A stretch of 64,000 nucleotides of DNA, taken from contig BDSL01000122.1 of assembly GCA_003116995.1 (NCBI GenBank), forward strand, positions 215,089 through 279,088, read 5' to 3'. The position numbers and the translations under genes are program-made. The notes under the pieces are model-generated. The model was not told the origin of the DNA, made no database searches, and was given only the letters and a program-made list of their open reading frames with translations. Shown here in pieces: positions 46,501 to 57,660 of this stretch (its first letter is position 1; each line of letters starts with the position of its first letter). Source of the stretch: Yamagishiella unicocca. Its lineage: Eukaryota > Chlorophyta > Chlorophyceae > Chlamydomonadales > Volvocaceae.

Positions 46501-49500
46501 GGGTGGCGGTGCAGTACAACCCCTCGGCGGCGGCGCTCGTGCTCGAGCAGAGTACGGTGCCCGTGGCGATGCCGTACACCATCAACGAGAACTACCTGGG
46601 TCCCGGGGGCGCCGTCGCCGGGTCGTTGCCCGGGTCGTCGGGTTACACGGGCCACGGGGCTCCGGGGACCAGCGCACCGGCTGCGGGGGGCATGGCCAGG
46701 TGGGTGGGAGGAGGGCGGGGGGTCAGGTGGTGTGAGACCGGTGACACGAAAAACGACAAGATAGTGGGCGCATGGTCGGCGGACAGCGAGGATGCGCCCA
46801 GGTGGGGGCGGGGGGAGGGGGCGCAAGAACCCAGGTGTGCTGCTAGGGTGCCTTGGGTGGAGTGGCGCCAATCGTTGCGCCCCGTCCCACCTCACAGCGG
46901 TCTCCGCGCCCCCATTAATGCCGCCAGCCCCGCCCTCCCACTCCCGCCCCTCCTTCCACTCCTGCGAACCCGCAGGCACCTGCGACCAGCCATGAGCGCC
47001 AGCGTGTACGGCAGCACGGCCTCTGGCCGCAGCCCACCGGTGGGGGCAGGTGCGGAGGGAGCGGAGCGGAATGGGGGGCAGAGAGGCGGCCTGCGGGGTC
47101 TGTCGGGGAGCACGCAGCGAGGAGGGCGGGAGCGGCACGAGCGAAGCGAAAACCCTACGCCCCCAGCGCCCCCTACGTTGCACCACAAACACACCACACT
47201 TCCCGCCTGTTTGTCTGGCCGCCAGTGCCAACGCATCCGCCAAACCCGCCACCCGCACCTCACTGCCTGCCGTACCGTCGTACTACAGACACCGGCATCC
47301 TCCGCCACTCGCCGTCAATGGGAGCCGCCGGCGGCGGCGGTGGCGGCGGCGGGATGATGACGGCAGCCCAGGCCGGCGCGGGCGCGGGCCAGGCGGCGCC
47401 GCCGGCGCCACGGGTCATCGTACGGCAGAGTTGGAGCAGCAAGGAGATGAAGGTGTCGTTCTCGCTGCCCCCTCCCCCGGGCAGCCCTGGGGGGCTGGGC
47501 CTGGCGGGGATGGTGGCGGGGGTGTTCCGGAGGTCCAGCTCGGGTGCGTCGAGGGTGGGATGGGGTAGGACGTCGCAGTTGGGATGGGGTAGGACGTCGT
47601 GGTTGAGATGGGGTAGGAGAGGGTGTAGGGACGTCGGGGAAGCACCCCCGGGCTGGGGTACCTGGGTTATTGTGAGGGAAGCCAGTGGACCTACCTACCA
47701 AGGAGAAGAGGCGGTGGATGGGCTGGGGAAGCTAAGGAGCGAGTGCAGTGGCGTTACGAGGCGGGGAAGGGGTTGGCATCGTGTCTGTCCTTCCTCTTGC
47801 CCCGTCTGGTTGTTTACCTGCTTACCCACGGCAGCACAGCGGAGCGCGTGTAACCCAACCATGAAACCCAACCCGTGCTGCCGTACGCAGGGTACGGCAG
47901 CACCCCATCGACGCCGCCGCTGCCGTCACCCGTCTACTCGGGGCGGCCCCAGGCGCCCCAGCCGGGCTCCTCCGGAGGCAGTGCAGCTGCTGCAGCCGTC
48001 AGCGGCAGTTACACCCACCAACGGCCGCCGTCGTACCACCAACAGCAACAACAGCCGCCGTACAACAGGTGCGGCAGCGGCAACAGCAGCAACCTGGGCA
48101 CGACGCCGCCGACCGCCGCGGCGTCGCCGTCAGGACCGCCGCCGTCGCGGCCGCCCGCCGCCACCGCCGGCGGCAGAGCCGCCGCCGCCTGCGCCGCCAC
48201 CGCGGGTTCCGGTGCCGCCGCCGGCGCCGCCGCCGCTGCTCCATCCGGGGCTCCCGGACCTGGCTCCGCGAGCCCGGGGTCAGCTTCCGCATTTGCTACA
48301 GCCGCCTGGCAGCGCCAGCACGCGGCGGCGGTCAACGGCGGCGGCGGCGCAGGTGCTGCTGCGGAAGGTCTCATGGCGCTTCCGGAGGGCTCCGCGGACC
48401 AGCCGGGGCCGGCAGGCCCTGCCGGCGCCGACGGCGCCGCCGCCGCCGTTGCGGAGCCTGGCACTGGCGAGGAAACCTCGGGCCCCGGTCAGGAGGCGGG
48501 TGCGGGCTCAGCCAGCGCGGACCGGACCTTCAGTGCACCCGTCGAGATTCCCTCGTGAGTGCCTGTCCTCGCATGACGGGGCGGGCAGGAGGGAGGGGAC
48601 TGTAGGGGGTGCATGCCGGGGAGCGAGGGGACGAGGGGGGGAAGACCTCGGGTGTGTGTGTTGGGGGGTCGAGGAAGACCCGTGGATGTGTGCGCGTGTG
48701 TGTTGCGGGAGGTTGTCCTCTAGACGGGTTTGCTGTTGGTCCCGGAGCGCTGGTCGTACGGGGTTGTGCCGCCAATGGGTGGGAAGTGGAAAAGGGGGGC
48801 CGCGCCTCAAATACACACCTCCCGCACGGCATGTGCCGTACTGTGCTCGTGCAGGAGGTCGTCCTCGCGCACGCGCTCCGTCAACGACCTCCGCACACCC
48901 GCCGTGTACGGCGGCTTCGAGGTGCACCCCGCCGTCGCCGCCGCCGCCGCGTCCTCACGCACCGCCGCCACCGCCGCCGCGGCGGCGGCGGCGGGGCTGC
49001 TTGCAGCGCAGGACGACTCCGCCGACGCGGAGGCTGCTGACGGCGCCGCCGCTGCCGGCGTGCCGCATCACCGTATGGCGCCGGGCAGTGCGCCGGCGGC
49101 GCCGCGGGGCATGCTCGGCCTGGCGTTGGGCGCCTTGAAGCCTGGCGCCGCCGCCTCCTCAACACACTCGGATGCCGCGTACCCGACAACTGAAGCCGAC
49201 GGCGGCGCGGGCAAGGACGGCCGGCGCGCCGCCAGCCGCAGCGGCTCAGCGTCTCAATTCGCCGGCTCGGACGCCGCCGCCGCCGCGGCGGCGGCGGCGG
49301 CGGCGCGACGCTCCGGGGCGCCAGGAGATGAGGGCTCCGAAACCGGGGCCGGCGCTGCTTGCAGAGGCGGCGGCGGCGGGGGCCCTAGCGGCCAGGCCAG
49401 TCAGGCGCTTGCCGTCGTGCACTCCTCCTACCAGCGCCAGCAGCAGCACCACTACCAGCACCACCGGCAGCTCTCGGCGCACTACGGCCTGGTCCCGGGG

Positions 49501-52044
49501 AGCAGCCCCCCAGCACACGGCGGTGGCGGCGGCGGGCGGCCCCTGCCGGTGCCGGTGGGGTCCCTGCCGCCGTACGGCAGCCCGCAGCTGCCCTTCGCCT
49601 TCACGCCGTCGGTGCAGTCCATGTCGCTGGCGTCGCTGCACCGGGTGCGGCTGTTGGCGTGCGCCCGCAGTCACCACAGTTGGTGTGCGTCCGCAGTCAC
49701 CACACCGCAACACGTGTGCGTCCACAGTCACCACACAGCAACACGTGTGTATCCGTCCTTACGGAGCCGTAGCTTACAGAAACGCACGCACGTACGCACG
49801 TGTATGCCCAGGACGGCGGGGTTGTGTTGTTGGGTGATCTACCGCTGCGTAGGCGGGAACATACGGGCAAGTACGGCACGCGTGCCGCAGTCTGGCGGTC
49901 GTACCTCATTTTAGTCACGTCCCAAACGCGGGCCTAAGCACGGCGGCCCTGGCCCCTCGCTCGCCCGCGTCTGCAGGCCATGGTGCCCCTGGGTTACTTC
50001 GGGGGTCACGGCGGTGGCGCGCCCTCCGGCGGCGCCCCCCGCGCCGTCAGCGGCCGGGACATCACCTGCCTGGCCACCATCAGGAGGCCCAGCTGGAGCT
50101 CCAGGAGCGGCTCCCTGGACCCTTCACTGGCCAGCGCGGGAGCAGCGGGTGGGTGGGTGGGTGGGAGAGGAGACGCCTAGGCGGGCGCTGAAAAGTGAAA
50201 GCGAGCAGCGGGTGGGTTTTGAGGAAGACCCTTGGATGCAGCGGGTGGGTTCGAGGGAGACCCGTGGGTGGGTAGGGCAGCGGGGAGTGGTGTTTTGTGT
50301 TTTGTGGCGCGCGTTTGAGGGGTCAGTAGCTGCGGGTGCAGACGGCTGGGATGTGGGGGTTTGGTGGGTGGTCGTGTGGAGGGAGGGCAGGTTGTGAAGT
50401 AGCGGCAAGGCACACAGTGCTTTCCCAGCTGAGCTATTCTCTCCCCCCGCCCCGCCCCGCACAAACCTCGTCCCACCCTCCCATACACACACACTCACCC
50501 CTCCCAGGCCACCTGCTTCCCAGCCCCTCCCCGCTGCACGACATGATGGAGTCGTCCTTCTCCAACGCCTCCACCCCTGGAGCTACCCACGCCCGGCCCG
50601 ACTCCCACGGCCGCCCCCGTCGCCCTGGCCAGCCGCGCAACCCCTCCTCCTCCTCCGCCTCAGCCATCTTCAGCCTCAGCCCAAACTCGGCCCTGCCCAG
50701 CTCGCCGCCGCCACACCACCAGCGCCACTCCGGCGGCAAGGCGGCGGCGGAGGGCACCGGCGGCGGCGGTGTCGCCACTTCGCGTGGTGAGGGAGTGGGC
50801 CAAGGGGCTGGGGAGCTGGGTGCTTCCGGAGGGGAGGGAGGGGTTTGAGAGGAAAGGAACCGCATGCGCCGCAAACCCGCTCCTCCCCATCCAGGCGTTG
50901 GGTGCTGAGTGGGGGGTCGGGTTTCCAACCAGCGTTTGGGCTGATGGCCGGGTATATGGACCGCGGGTGCTGGTGGTGGGTAGGGAGTGCGAGCTGCTGT
51001 GTAGCGTAGCGCAGCCCGCACGTTCAACGAGCTCACGGGTGCCGCCCGGCCTCCCTCCGCCTTGTGTCGCCCCGACCGGTGTGCGATCCCCGCCGCCCGC
51101 TGGTGCAGGTGCTGGCGGCTCCGCCGCAGCCGACGCATCAACGGGCCACGGCAGCGGCGGCGGCGGCGCCCCCGCCGCCGCCAATGCAGCGGCCGCCGAT
51201 GGCGCACCAGGCGCCGCCGCTGACCCTTCCGGCCACCGCATCGAGGCCGCCAACGCCATATCGTACGACATGTACGGACAATACGGCGACGTTGACGTGG
51301 ATCTGGGACTCTGCCCGCTGGCGCGTGAGGACAGCGAATCCGACCTGCTGCCGTTCGCTTTGGACCAGGAGGGCCTTTTGCTCAGCCCCGGGGGCGGTCC
51401 CGGAGGAGCGCACATGGGCGCGGCGGCGGCGATGCTGCGCGGCGACCCGGCGGGTCGGCCGGGCCACCCGGCAGCTGGGCCCATCGAGCTCACCCTCAGT
51501 GAGTGGACGCCCGTCGGACGGGTGCCGTGACGCGTCCCTCGCAGGCCGTCGTCACCTCACCTTGCGTCACTGCCATCCCGCCCGTGTCCCACGGGGCCTC
51601 GTCTCTCGCCCTTCGCGTTCTCTTTGCACGGGTTCCTTCACTCCCCATCCCATCGGTGTCCGACGACGACCATGCGCCAACTATCCTGTCCCTGTCGCGT
51701 AAACGGTGTTTATGCCACCATCCCATGGACCTCCCTCCCGCAGACAGAGCGCACGCCACCTCCAACCAGCCCTTCGCGTTCTCTTTGCTGTGTGTCGCTT
51801 TACGGGCTCCTTCGCTTTCCCCCCTCCCACGGACCTCGCTCCCGCAGACAGAGCGCTCGCCGAGGGTCGTGACGTGGCGGTGGGTGCTTTCGTGCGCATG
51901 ATGACGGACGCAGCCCCGCTGGCTGCACCGCCCGGCCACCCCGCTACACGCGATCTCAGCGGCCGCCAGGCGCTCGCGGAGCTGGAGCAGCTGGGGCTCC
52001 AGATCCGGTCCGCGCTGGTGGGGCCGCAGCTGCACAGGGGGTGA
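43544..52044 (+). CDS. ATG13: ATG13, HORMA-domain subunit of the ATG1 autophagy kinase complex, 1,271 aa, 16 exons
   Basis: Exons: 43544-43684, 43830-43916, 44012-44023, 44425-44509, 44925-45103, 45451-45522, 46130-46192, 46407-46699, 46976-47049, 47226-47543, 47891-48554, 48855-49644, 49977-50148, 50508-50786, 51109-51498 and 51848-52044; 1,272 codons, all phases consistent. The HORMA domain (about 1-275) is seen as IEHYVGEAFVKCGQVILGSR, RWFLLELDELDG, WRKDISTPLVVE, LLERWTLQCE, the hallmark RSLYSYTRVLPAYKLFR, FHLYYRISRSL, and FMFAPVDTPGGRFRVAVQY. A very long Ala/Gly/Ser/Pro-rich disordered tail follows, roughly twice the length in plants, with DLLPFALDQ late and VGAFVRMM in the last exon. ATG13 recruits and activates ATG1 at the phagophore under TOR control. 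The 12-base exon 3 (Leu-Arg-Val-Leu) is needed for phase but is the least certain. The last intron carries a duplicated acceptor. Confidence 0.88.
45541..45562 (+). repeat. Intronic repeat family A, copy 3 (partial)
   Basis: The core GGAGGAAGACCCGTGGATG with CCAGG only, in ATG13 intron 45523-46129, 50 bases before a fuller copy. Confidence 0.8.
45612..45676 (+). repeat. Intronic repeat family A, copy 4
   Basis: Full-length copy: core GAGGAAGACCCGTGGATG, CCAGAAAAAAAGCG, CAGACGTTTTGAGATG and CATGCTGGAGA. It lies in ATG13 intron 45523-46129 and is sense to the gene. Confidence 0.85.
46736..46778 (+). repeat. Intronic repeat family B, copy 3
   Basis: Contains ACCGGTGACACGAAAAACGA then CAAGATAGTGGGCGCATGG, in ATG13 intron 46700-46975. 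It shares the ATAGT-GGCGCATGG end with 28649-28694 and the ACCGG-ACACGAAA start with 24543. Confidence 0.75.
48670..48688 (+). repeat. Intronic repeat family A, copy 5 (core only)
   Basis: CGAGGAAGACCCGTGGATG in ATG13 intron 48555-48854; the flanks do not match the other copies. Confidence 0.75.
50221..50268 (+). repeat. Intronic repeat family A, copies 6 and 7 (core only)
   Basis: GAGGAAGACCCTTGGATG at 50221 and a related CGAGGGAGACCCGTGGGTG 30 bases later, both in ATG13 intron 50149-50507. Confidence 0.65.
51664..51712 (-). repeat. Intronic repeat family B, copy 4 (inverted)
   Basis: On the minus strand it reads CCGTTTACGCGACAGGG then ACAGGATAGTTGGCGCATGG, very close to 28649-28694. It lies in the last ATG13 intron, opposite in orientation to the other copies. 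Confidence 0.8.
51721..51861 (+). repeat. Duplicated 3' splice-site region in the last ATG13 intron
   Basis: The segment around CTCCCGCAGACAGAGCGC occurs twice, at 51721-51757 and 51826-51861, in sequence that is itself partly repeated (CCTTCGCGTTCTCTTTG at 51610 and again at about 51771). The second copy is the in-frame acceptor (exon start 51848). The first (exon start 51744) would frameshift. Confidence 0.85.
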
Positions 52045-52804
52045 GGGGCACCGGAGCTTGTGCACACCGCGAAGCCGCGAACATTTGCAAACATAGTATG
52101 TTTGTTTGTGGTTAACCCGAGACGAGGCAGTGTGTACTGCCATGGCTTGCGCACGGCTTGTGTACGAGCTAGTACGGGGGCCGATGTCCGCAACCAGTCC
52201 TGCCCGGGTGCTGTTGACGCTGAGTGTCTAGTAGCCCCTCAGGGCGGCACCGTCCACAGCAGCTCTGGGCGTAAAAATACCGAATATTAGGGAATATTTC
52301 CCTAACCGACAACCGTTTTAGCACCAGGTTGCGACAGGGCAACCGAAGTGTCCGGTCGTCGTAGTAGACGGGGCCGCGGTACTGGGGAGCTACATGCCGT
52401 GTGTCGTATGTCACCTGTCGCAGTATTGGGTCTTGTTTGGTTGGGTTTGGGGTCGATGCCCCCGACTATCGGGAACTGGTACTTGGGCTCCAGGGAGGGC
52501 GGACAAGAGGGCGCCCGTGCACGGTACCGATGCGTGGCAAGTGTACAGTAAAGGAGCAACTGGCTAAGAGCGGTGCAAGGGGCTGCGAAGCCCAGCAGGG
52601 GAGCTCGAAGCCCGGTCTTTTGGTAGAAGGCGCTGCTGCAGAGGGTGTCTGCGCAGAGGGTGCACAACGCGCCGAGTGCACTGTGCGGTGCGCAACATGA
52701 AATGGGGTTCGACGAAACCACTACGGCGCGGGTGACGAAGTACGAGCAGAAGGGGTATCTCGTGCTTGGGTGTGCGTCGACGGAGGAGGAAATGGTCGTA
52801 CAGT

Positions 52805-52809
52805 TGTAA
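52805..52809 (+). terminator. Poly(A) signal TGTAA (ATG13)
   Basis: First clear TGTAA after the ATG13 stop, 761 bases downstream. The distance is long but not unusual for volvocine 3' UTRs. Confidence 0.35.
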
Positions 52810-53160
52810 TGAAACAGGGCCCCCACGTGGGCGGCATGTGACCTGATGGCGCTTGCTTTGCCTGGATTTCGCGCCTGTACCGGTGTATGTTAATGTACGG
52901 TATGTGCGTGTTTGGCATGATATGGTAGGTGGGAAGCTCCGTATCGATGGCGTGCCTAACGCGCGGCCTGTCTGTGTGTGTATGATTTGGACCCATCGCT
53001 TGCATCCGGGACACCTGAGCGAGTTGCGGGTTGGTATGTGTGGTGGCGCGATGAAGACGTGAGGAGCGGAGGGGCGGAGAGATACGAGCCCTCGGGGGGA
53101 AGAGGGGAGGGCTTATTGCCAGGTGCACCTGCGTGCCCATGTAACATCGGGTCCTCGGGT

Positions 53161-53182
53161 GGCTGGCTGGCGCCAGCCAGCC
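53161..53182. repeat. Perfect 22-base palindrome
   Basis: GGCTGGCTGGC followed at once by its exact reverse complement, with no loop. It is an isolated element in intergenic DNA. Confidence 0.9.
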
Positions 53183-54022
53183 AGTGCGTTTGTGGTCAGC
53201 ATTCCTGGGGCCAGGACACTGCTCAGGTCCACGGTGTTGTCGAAGCTCAGCTGCCGGGAGGCCGTGTGGCCGGGTGCGGAAACTAGTGCGGGAACCCACG
53301 AGCCGAGAGGCCGATTGGGCCACAGGGCTGTATCGATGGGCGTGACGTTGCAGTATGGGTGGGCGCAGGGTGGAGCCTTGCAGAATCCAAAGGCGTGGGC
53401 GGCGGCGGAGGATAAGTGCTAATGCTGAAGCGTAAGGGGTGGGATTTGACAAGTCAGGGAAGTAAGGATCGCACGAATTACGTAAGGGTAACACCGACGG
53501 GTGGTGGCACCCGCTCGGCAAATTGCGCACGCTATTTCGTCGCTGCTGATACACGTGACGTCAAAAGTGGACGTGAAAGGAGCATTTACTGGTATCTTTT
53601 TTGGGCGACGTGCTGAGTTGTGCCGTTTTCAGCGCCGCGCGCTCGGTAACTGTACGACGCTACGGCCACTATGTCGCGATTGCTGCCAAGCAGGTTCCTG
53701 CTCGTATGGTGGCATATATATTCGCTAATTGCACGACACGGACATATGGTGATATTGGTATTGATAGAGGTATATGCGAAAGTCCAGGATTGGCTCATTA
53801 CTACAACTAGGGTCGCTACTGGCTACCGGCCCAGAGCGTGGGTCAAAGCAATCTTTAGTGGACTACCCCTGAAATTTTTCTCGGTAATCAAAAAAACGAA
53901 GCCGAGCTTGCGAGGTTTTACGTCGCAGTCGCCCGCATGCCCCATCGGAAGGTGCCCTCGACGAGTATGTTCGGTGAGAAAACAGCAAATTATTGCATTA
54001 TAATCATGGGTGATCCTTAAAC

Positions 54023-55380
54023 ATGCGTATCTCCATTTGGGCCTCACTAATCGTGCGCGCTCTCCGTTCGCCGGCGCATCCAACGCGATATCGTGTGCGT
54101 AGCTTCCTTCGGACCCTTCCGCAACGCTCCCCTTTTCTCTCCGCTCAAGCTTCAGGCTCAAATCATCGCCGGACGCCTGGACTCTTTTTTCTCATCGGCC
54201 TGCTCGCCAGCTCCGCGGTCGCGCTGGACCCTTACGCATCAGTGACCTCACCCGACGGGACCATCTACTCCTTCTATCGCACCGGCGAGCCCGTCACGAC
54301 TGCCAAAGCCTCTGCCGCCTGCGTCGACGCCGGTGGCCAGCTCGCCTCTCTGACCTCTGCGGATCAGGTCCTCTCCAGCCTGTGGTCCAGCCAGGTCGTC
54401 GGCGCCGCGGCCGAAAACGAAGACACGACGCTGCTCTGGACCGGCCTCAAAATTTCCTGGGCAGGCAGCAACAACCGCCGCATGCTCCGCGCCGACGGCG
54501 TCCATAGCGAAATGGTCAGCAGCAGCAACCCAGATGATGACGACGGCCAGAGGCTGCTGGAGCGCCTGATAAAGGACATGGAGGACAGCGGCGAGCCCGT
54601 GCCGACGACTACCAGCGACGGCCGGCGCCTTCCGCAGCTCGTTCGCGCCTGGGCGTTCCAGCAGCGCCGCAGCCAACGGCGCGCGCTGCTGGGCGGCGGC
54701 GGGAGCGGCGAGGGCAACGAGTCCCCCTACCTCAACAACGCAGTGCTCAGCTGGGCCGACGGCAGCGGCCCGGACTTCGTGCTGTCCAACCCCAGCAACA
54801 TGGGGTTCTTGGCCTGCAACCGGAAGAAGCTGTCCGAGTGCTGCGGCGCGGTGTTCGACATCGGCCCCGACCCATACCCCGGCTCGGAGTTCCCGTCCAT
54901 CTTCTTCTACCCCTGCGGCAGCGAGAAGATTGTCGGCGCCATGGCCCCCACCGGCTTCGCCTGCACGTCCTCGTCCCTGCCGGTAGCGGAGCTGCCCAAG
55001 CCGGGTACGGCCACGCCGGGCAAGGCGCCTGCTACCACCGGTAAGTGGTTGGCTGTCACCCTAGTGCCCGTGTCCCGGGAAGCGCCCCTCTTCTTTTGCA
55101 TGCTGCCAGGGGCGGCCTATTTTGTGTCGTTCGGTCGGCCCCGCCGCTCCTCCGTACAAACCCGACCCCGACTCATGCTGTGGGATTTGCCCGACTCATG
55201 CTGTGGGATTGTCCGAACGCAGAGACGGTCTCCTGCAGCCCGGGCAGCATGCCCGCCACCAAGCACGGCCGCCAATCCTGTGTGCGCTGCAAGGCAAACA
55301 GCTACAGCGCGGACGGCGTCAAGTGCAGGAAGTGCGCGGCCGGCAAGAAGTCGGGTAAGGGCGCGGTCGTTTGCCATTGA
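54023..55380 (+). CDS. C-type-lectin-like protein with Cys-rich C-terminal module
   Basis: Exons 54023-55040 and 55223-55380 (donor GTAAGT). A hydrophobic segment LFFLIGLLASSAVALD at residues 54-69, after a long basic N-terminus, acts as a late signal peptide or anchor. The C-type lectin fold follows: YSFYRTGEPVTTAKASAAC, GGQLASLTS, LLWTGLK, VLSWADGSGPDF, CGAVF and FYPCGSEKIVG, ending FAC. An insertion of about 85 residues (about 149-235), rich in Arg, Asp and Gly, interrupts the domain before the WADGS part. Exon 2 encodes a GCC2/GCC3-like Cys module: CSPGSMPATKHGRQSCVRC, then CRKC. A possible donor at 55355 (GTAAGG) could extend the protein; the TGA at 55378 is taken as the end. The role is probably at the cell surface or in the extracellular matrix; the ligand is unknown. 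The ATG choice is uncertain because the signal lies so far in. Confidence 0.72.
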
Positions 55381-57660
55381 GCCCTCCCGAGGGAGCGAAA
55401 GAGTGATGCGGATTGGTGGTAGTGAACATGCTAAAATTTATCAAGCATAGAGCCGTGATGTGGGTGAACGAGCTGAGGTGGTGAGAGGCTGTGGCACTGC
55501 GTAAACCCCAGCTGTGTTTTATCCGTCGTCCGGCGTCATCGGCGGCGCATCGAGAAGCGCGTCCATAGGAGCTGCACGGAGGAGGAAAGGCCCGCTAGGG
55601 GCTGGCAGGGGCGGGTCGTGTAGGCGTGGCGGGTAGTTCAGGAAAGGGAGCAAATTGAGGAGCGACACGATGCGGAACGATCTTTCATTCCGGGGGGTCA
55701 TATACCAGTTATGAGGTAGGGTAGCGGCAGAAGACGCGGCACAAACTGGTGATTGGATCCAAGCCGCCCACGATGTGCGTCGTTTTTCAATATTTATGGA
55801 CGATTGATTTTTAAGGAACCGTTGCATGTTTGCAGCACCTCATCGGCATAATTTAGATCTCTGTGTGCTTGGGGGCATAATTTAGGTCTCTGTGTGCTTC
55901 GCTTTGGAGTGGGCGGTGCGCGATGATTGTTCAGCCCGCTGTGATACACGAGGTTAAAGCGCATCAAGGTGTTTATTGGTCCGCTGCACGATTCTGTCAT
56001 GCGGTCCACTGTGCAGCTAGTTCATTGATTATGTCTGGGATCGCGCCGCACACCTCGGCACTGTAGGAAAAGGTTGTTAGGAACTGTTCCACATTGTTCC
56101 ACACCCCGTAATTGTTATGGCTGTTCATCGGAGTGTCGCATGCCCAGGCTTTGCGTAGAAGTTCAGTCGTGGGAATTCAGTCGTTGGCGTGTTTATAATT
56201 CTTTTCACCGCTGTTGTAGAGGTCGCGCGCCAGAAGTGTCACGTCCCGCTATGGCCCATTGGGCGGGCTGTTAGGCAATCAGTCCGGATATTGTATATGC
56301 TGATCTATTGTTGGACCTTCGTTGGAGCGTTGCGAAGAGGGCTAGTAGCAGAACACACGCGCTAGGAGGTCCCAGCGATGCGACAGCGCGACGCACCCAA
56401 CCGCTTGTGCTCACCATCAGCGGCGGCGGCGTGGTTGGTGTGTGGACACCATTAGGGAGGCCGGAGGAGCGAAATGTCATCCGGACTAGGCGTGGCGATA
56501 GTACGACGGCCCGTTCGAGCCACGGCTGGACACCGTATTAGCTGTTTGTAATATGCTGACAACATGATAGATGGACAGAACATGAAGAGATTCAGAGGGT
56601 TGCGTTACATGCCCGATGAGCCTCCAGCCTCGTCAATAGCTAGCCAGCCACGTGCCATTTGGAGCTGTCATGGAATGCAAACTCTCTGCTTTCATCCTGT
56701 TGACTGATAAGTAGTCAACGAAGCGCACCGTTCCAGACATAAGATTCAGATTCACACTGGCACTGCATTGCTCCAAACGCAATACAACAATAAAAGACCC
56801 ACGGGTCGTTGATACCAGCTCTTAACGTCACGAACACTCACTGGCCAACACGCCCTGCAATGCCGCTGCGACTAGTCGCCTACACGTACGTCCCCGGTTG
56901 TTGGTCTTGGCTTCCTGTACATCACGCCAGAGCCAGACACACTTCCTCACTTGGGGTGTCGCAACAATTTGTTTATTCCGGTCGACTGCGCGGCACTGCA
57001 TGGTACTATACACCGAGGATGCCAGTAGACGCACACACGCACACTACGCGATAAGGTGAAACGCGACCCCCGGACGCAATTCCAGTACGACCGAGAGCCA
57101 AGTGCACATACTTTGCACACGGGTTGGAACACGCTGTTACCAACTAGACATTGCACCATCATCGATCAGCTCGTGCTTGCTGCAGTGTGGCCCCCTACTC
57201 CCAGCCGGCGAGGCCGGGCGCGACGACGAGGTCCTCAAGGGCGTCTAATATCGGAACGCCGCCTCGCAGACCCGCCGCCCGCGCCCTCATAACCGACCGC
57301 CTAGTCGGGGCTCGACAAGCACATGTCGACAGCTAAAACTAACAACGGCCACTCGCTCTCCTATCTCATGTTTTTAAGCTTTTCCTGGCCGGGGCCAACA
57401 CCGGCCCCCTCTTACGCACCACGCACGTCGATGTGCGCGCTCGCAGTGACTCCTTCCCAGTTCCCCTCCGGACCCTGACCATGGCGACACATACCAGGTA
57501 GGTGTGTGGGGGAAGGAACATTTCCACTAACCCAGATAGAAGTTCCACACGCCTCCTCATCTGGGCCAGACCAGGCTAAGGACCAGGGCACAACAGGCCA
57601 TCCAAACTCCGTAAGAACGCCCCCAGGCCGCAGGGGCTGCCTCCTCACTTTACCAGGCCT
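55381..57660. other. Convergent intergenic region between the lectin-like and carrier genes
   Basis: 2.3 kb without supported exons. It is AT-richer than coding DNA. It contains a 29-base tandem duplication at 55846-55900 and a TGTAA at 56547-56551 that might end the lectin-like transcript. No mobile-element protein was recognised. Confidence 0.4.
55846..55900. repeat. 29-base tandem duplication
   Basis: Two adjacent copies of GCATAATTTAGATCTCTGTG-type sequence ending in TGCTT, differing at about two positions. Confidence 0.9.

Larger units (their letters stand above)
52045..54022. other. Intergenic between ATG13 and the lectin-like gene
   Basis: Nearly 2 kb with no supported exon. It should contain the ATG13 3' UTR up to about 52.8 kb and the promoter of the lectin-like gene. 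The long minus frame at 52721-53554 lacks codon bias and any domain. A perfect 22-base palindrome sits at 53161-53182. Confidence 0.4.

Noticed and set aside
52721..53554. 277-codon minus frame between ATG13 and the lectin-like gene
   Set aside because: No codon bias, no domain, low-complexity His/Pro/Arg composition; treated as chance.
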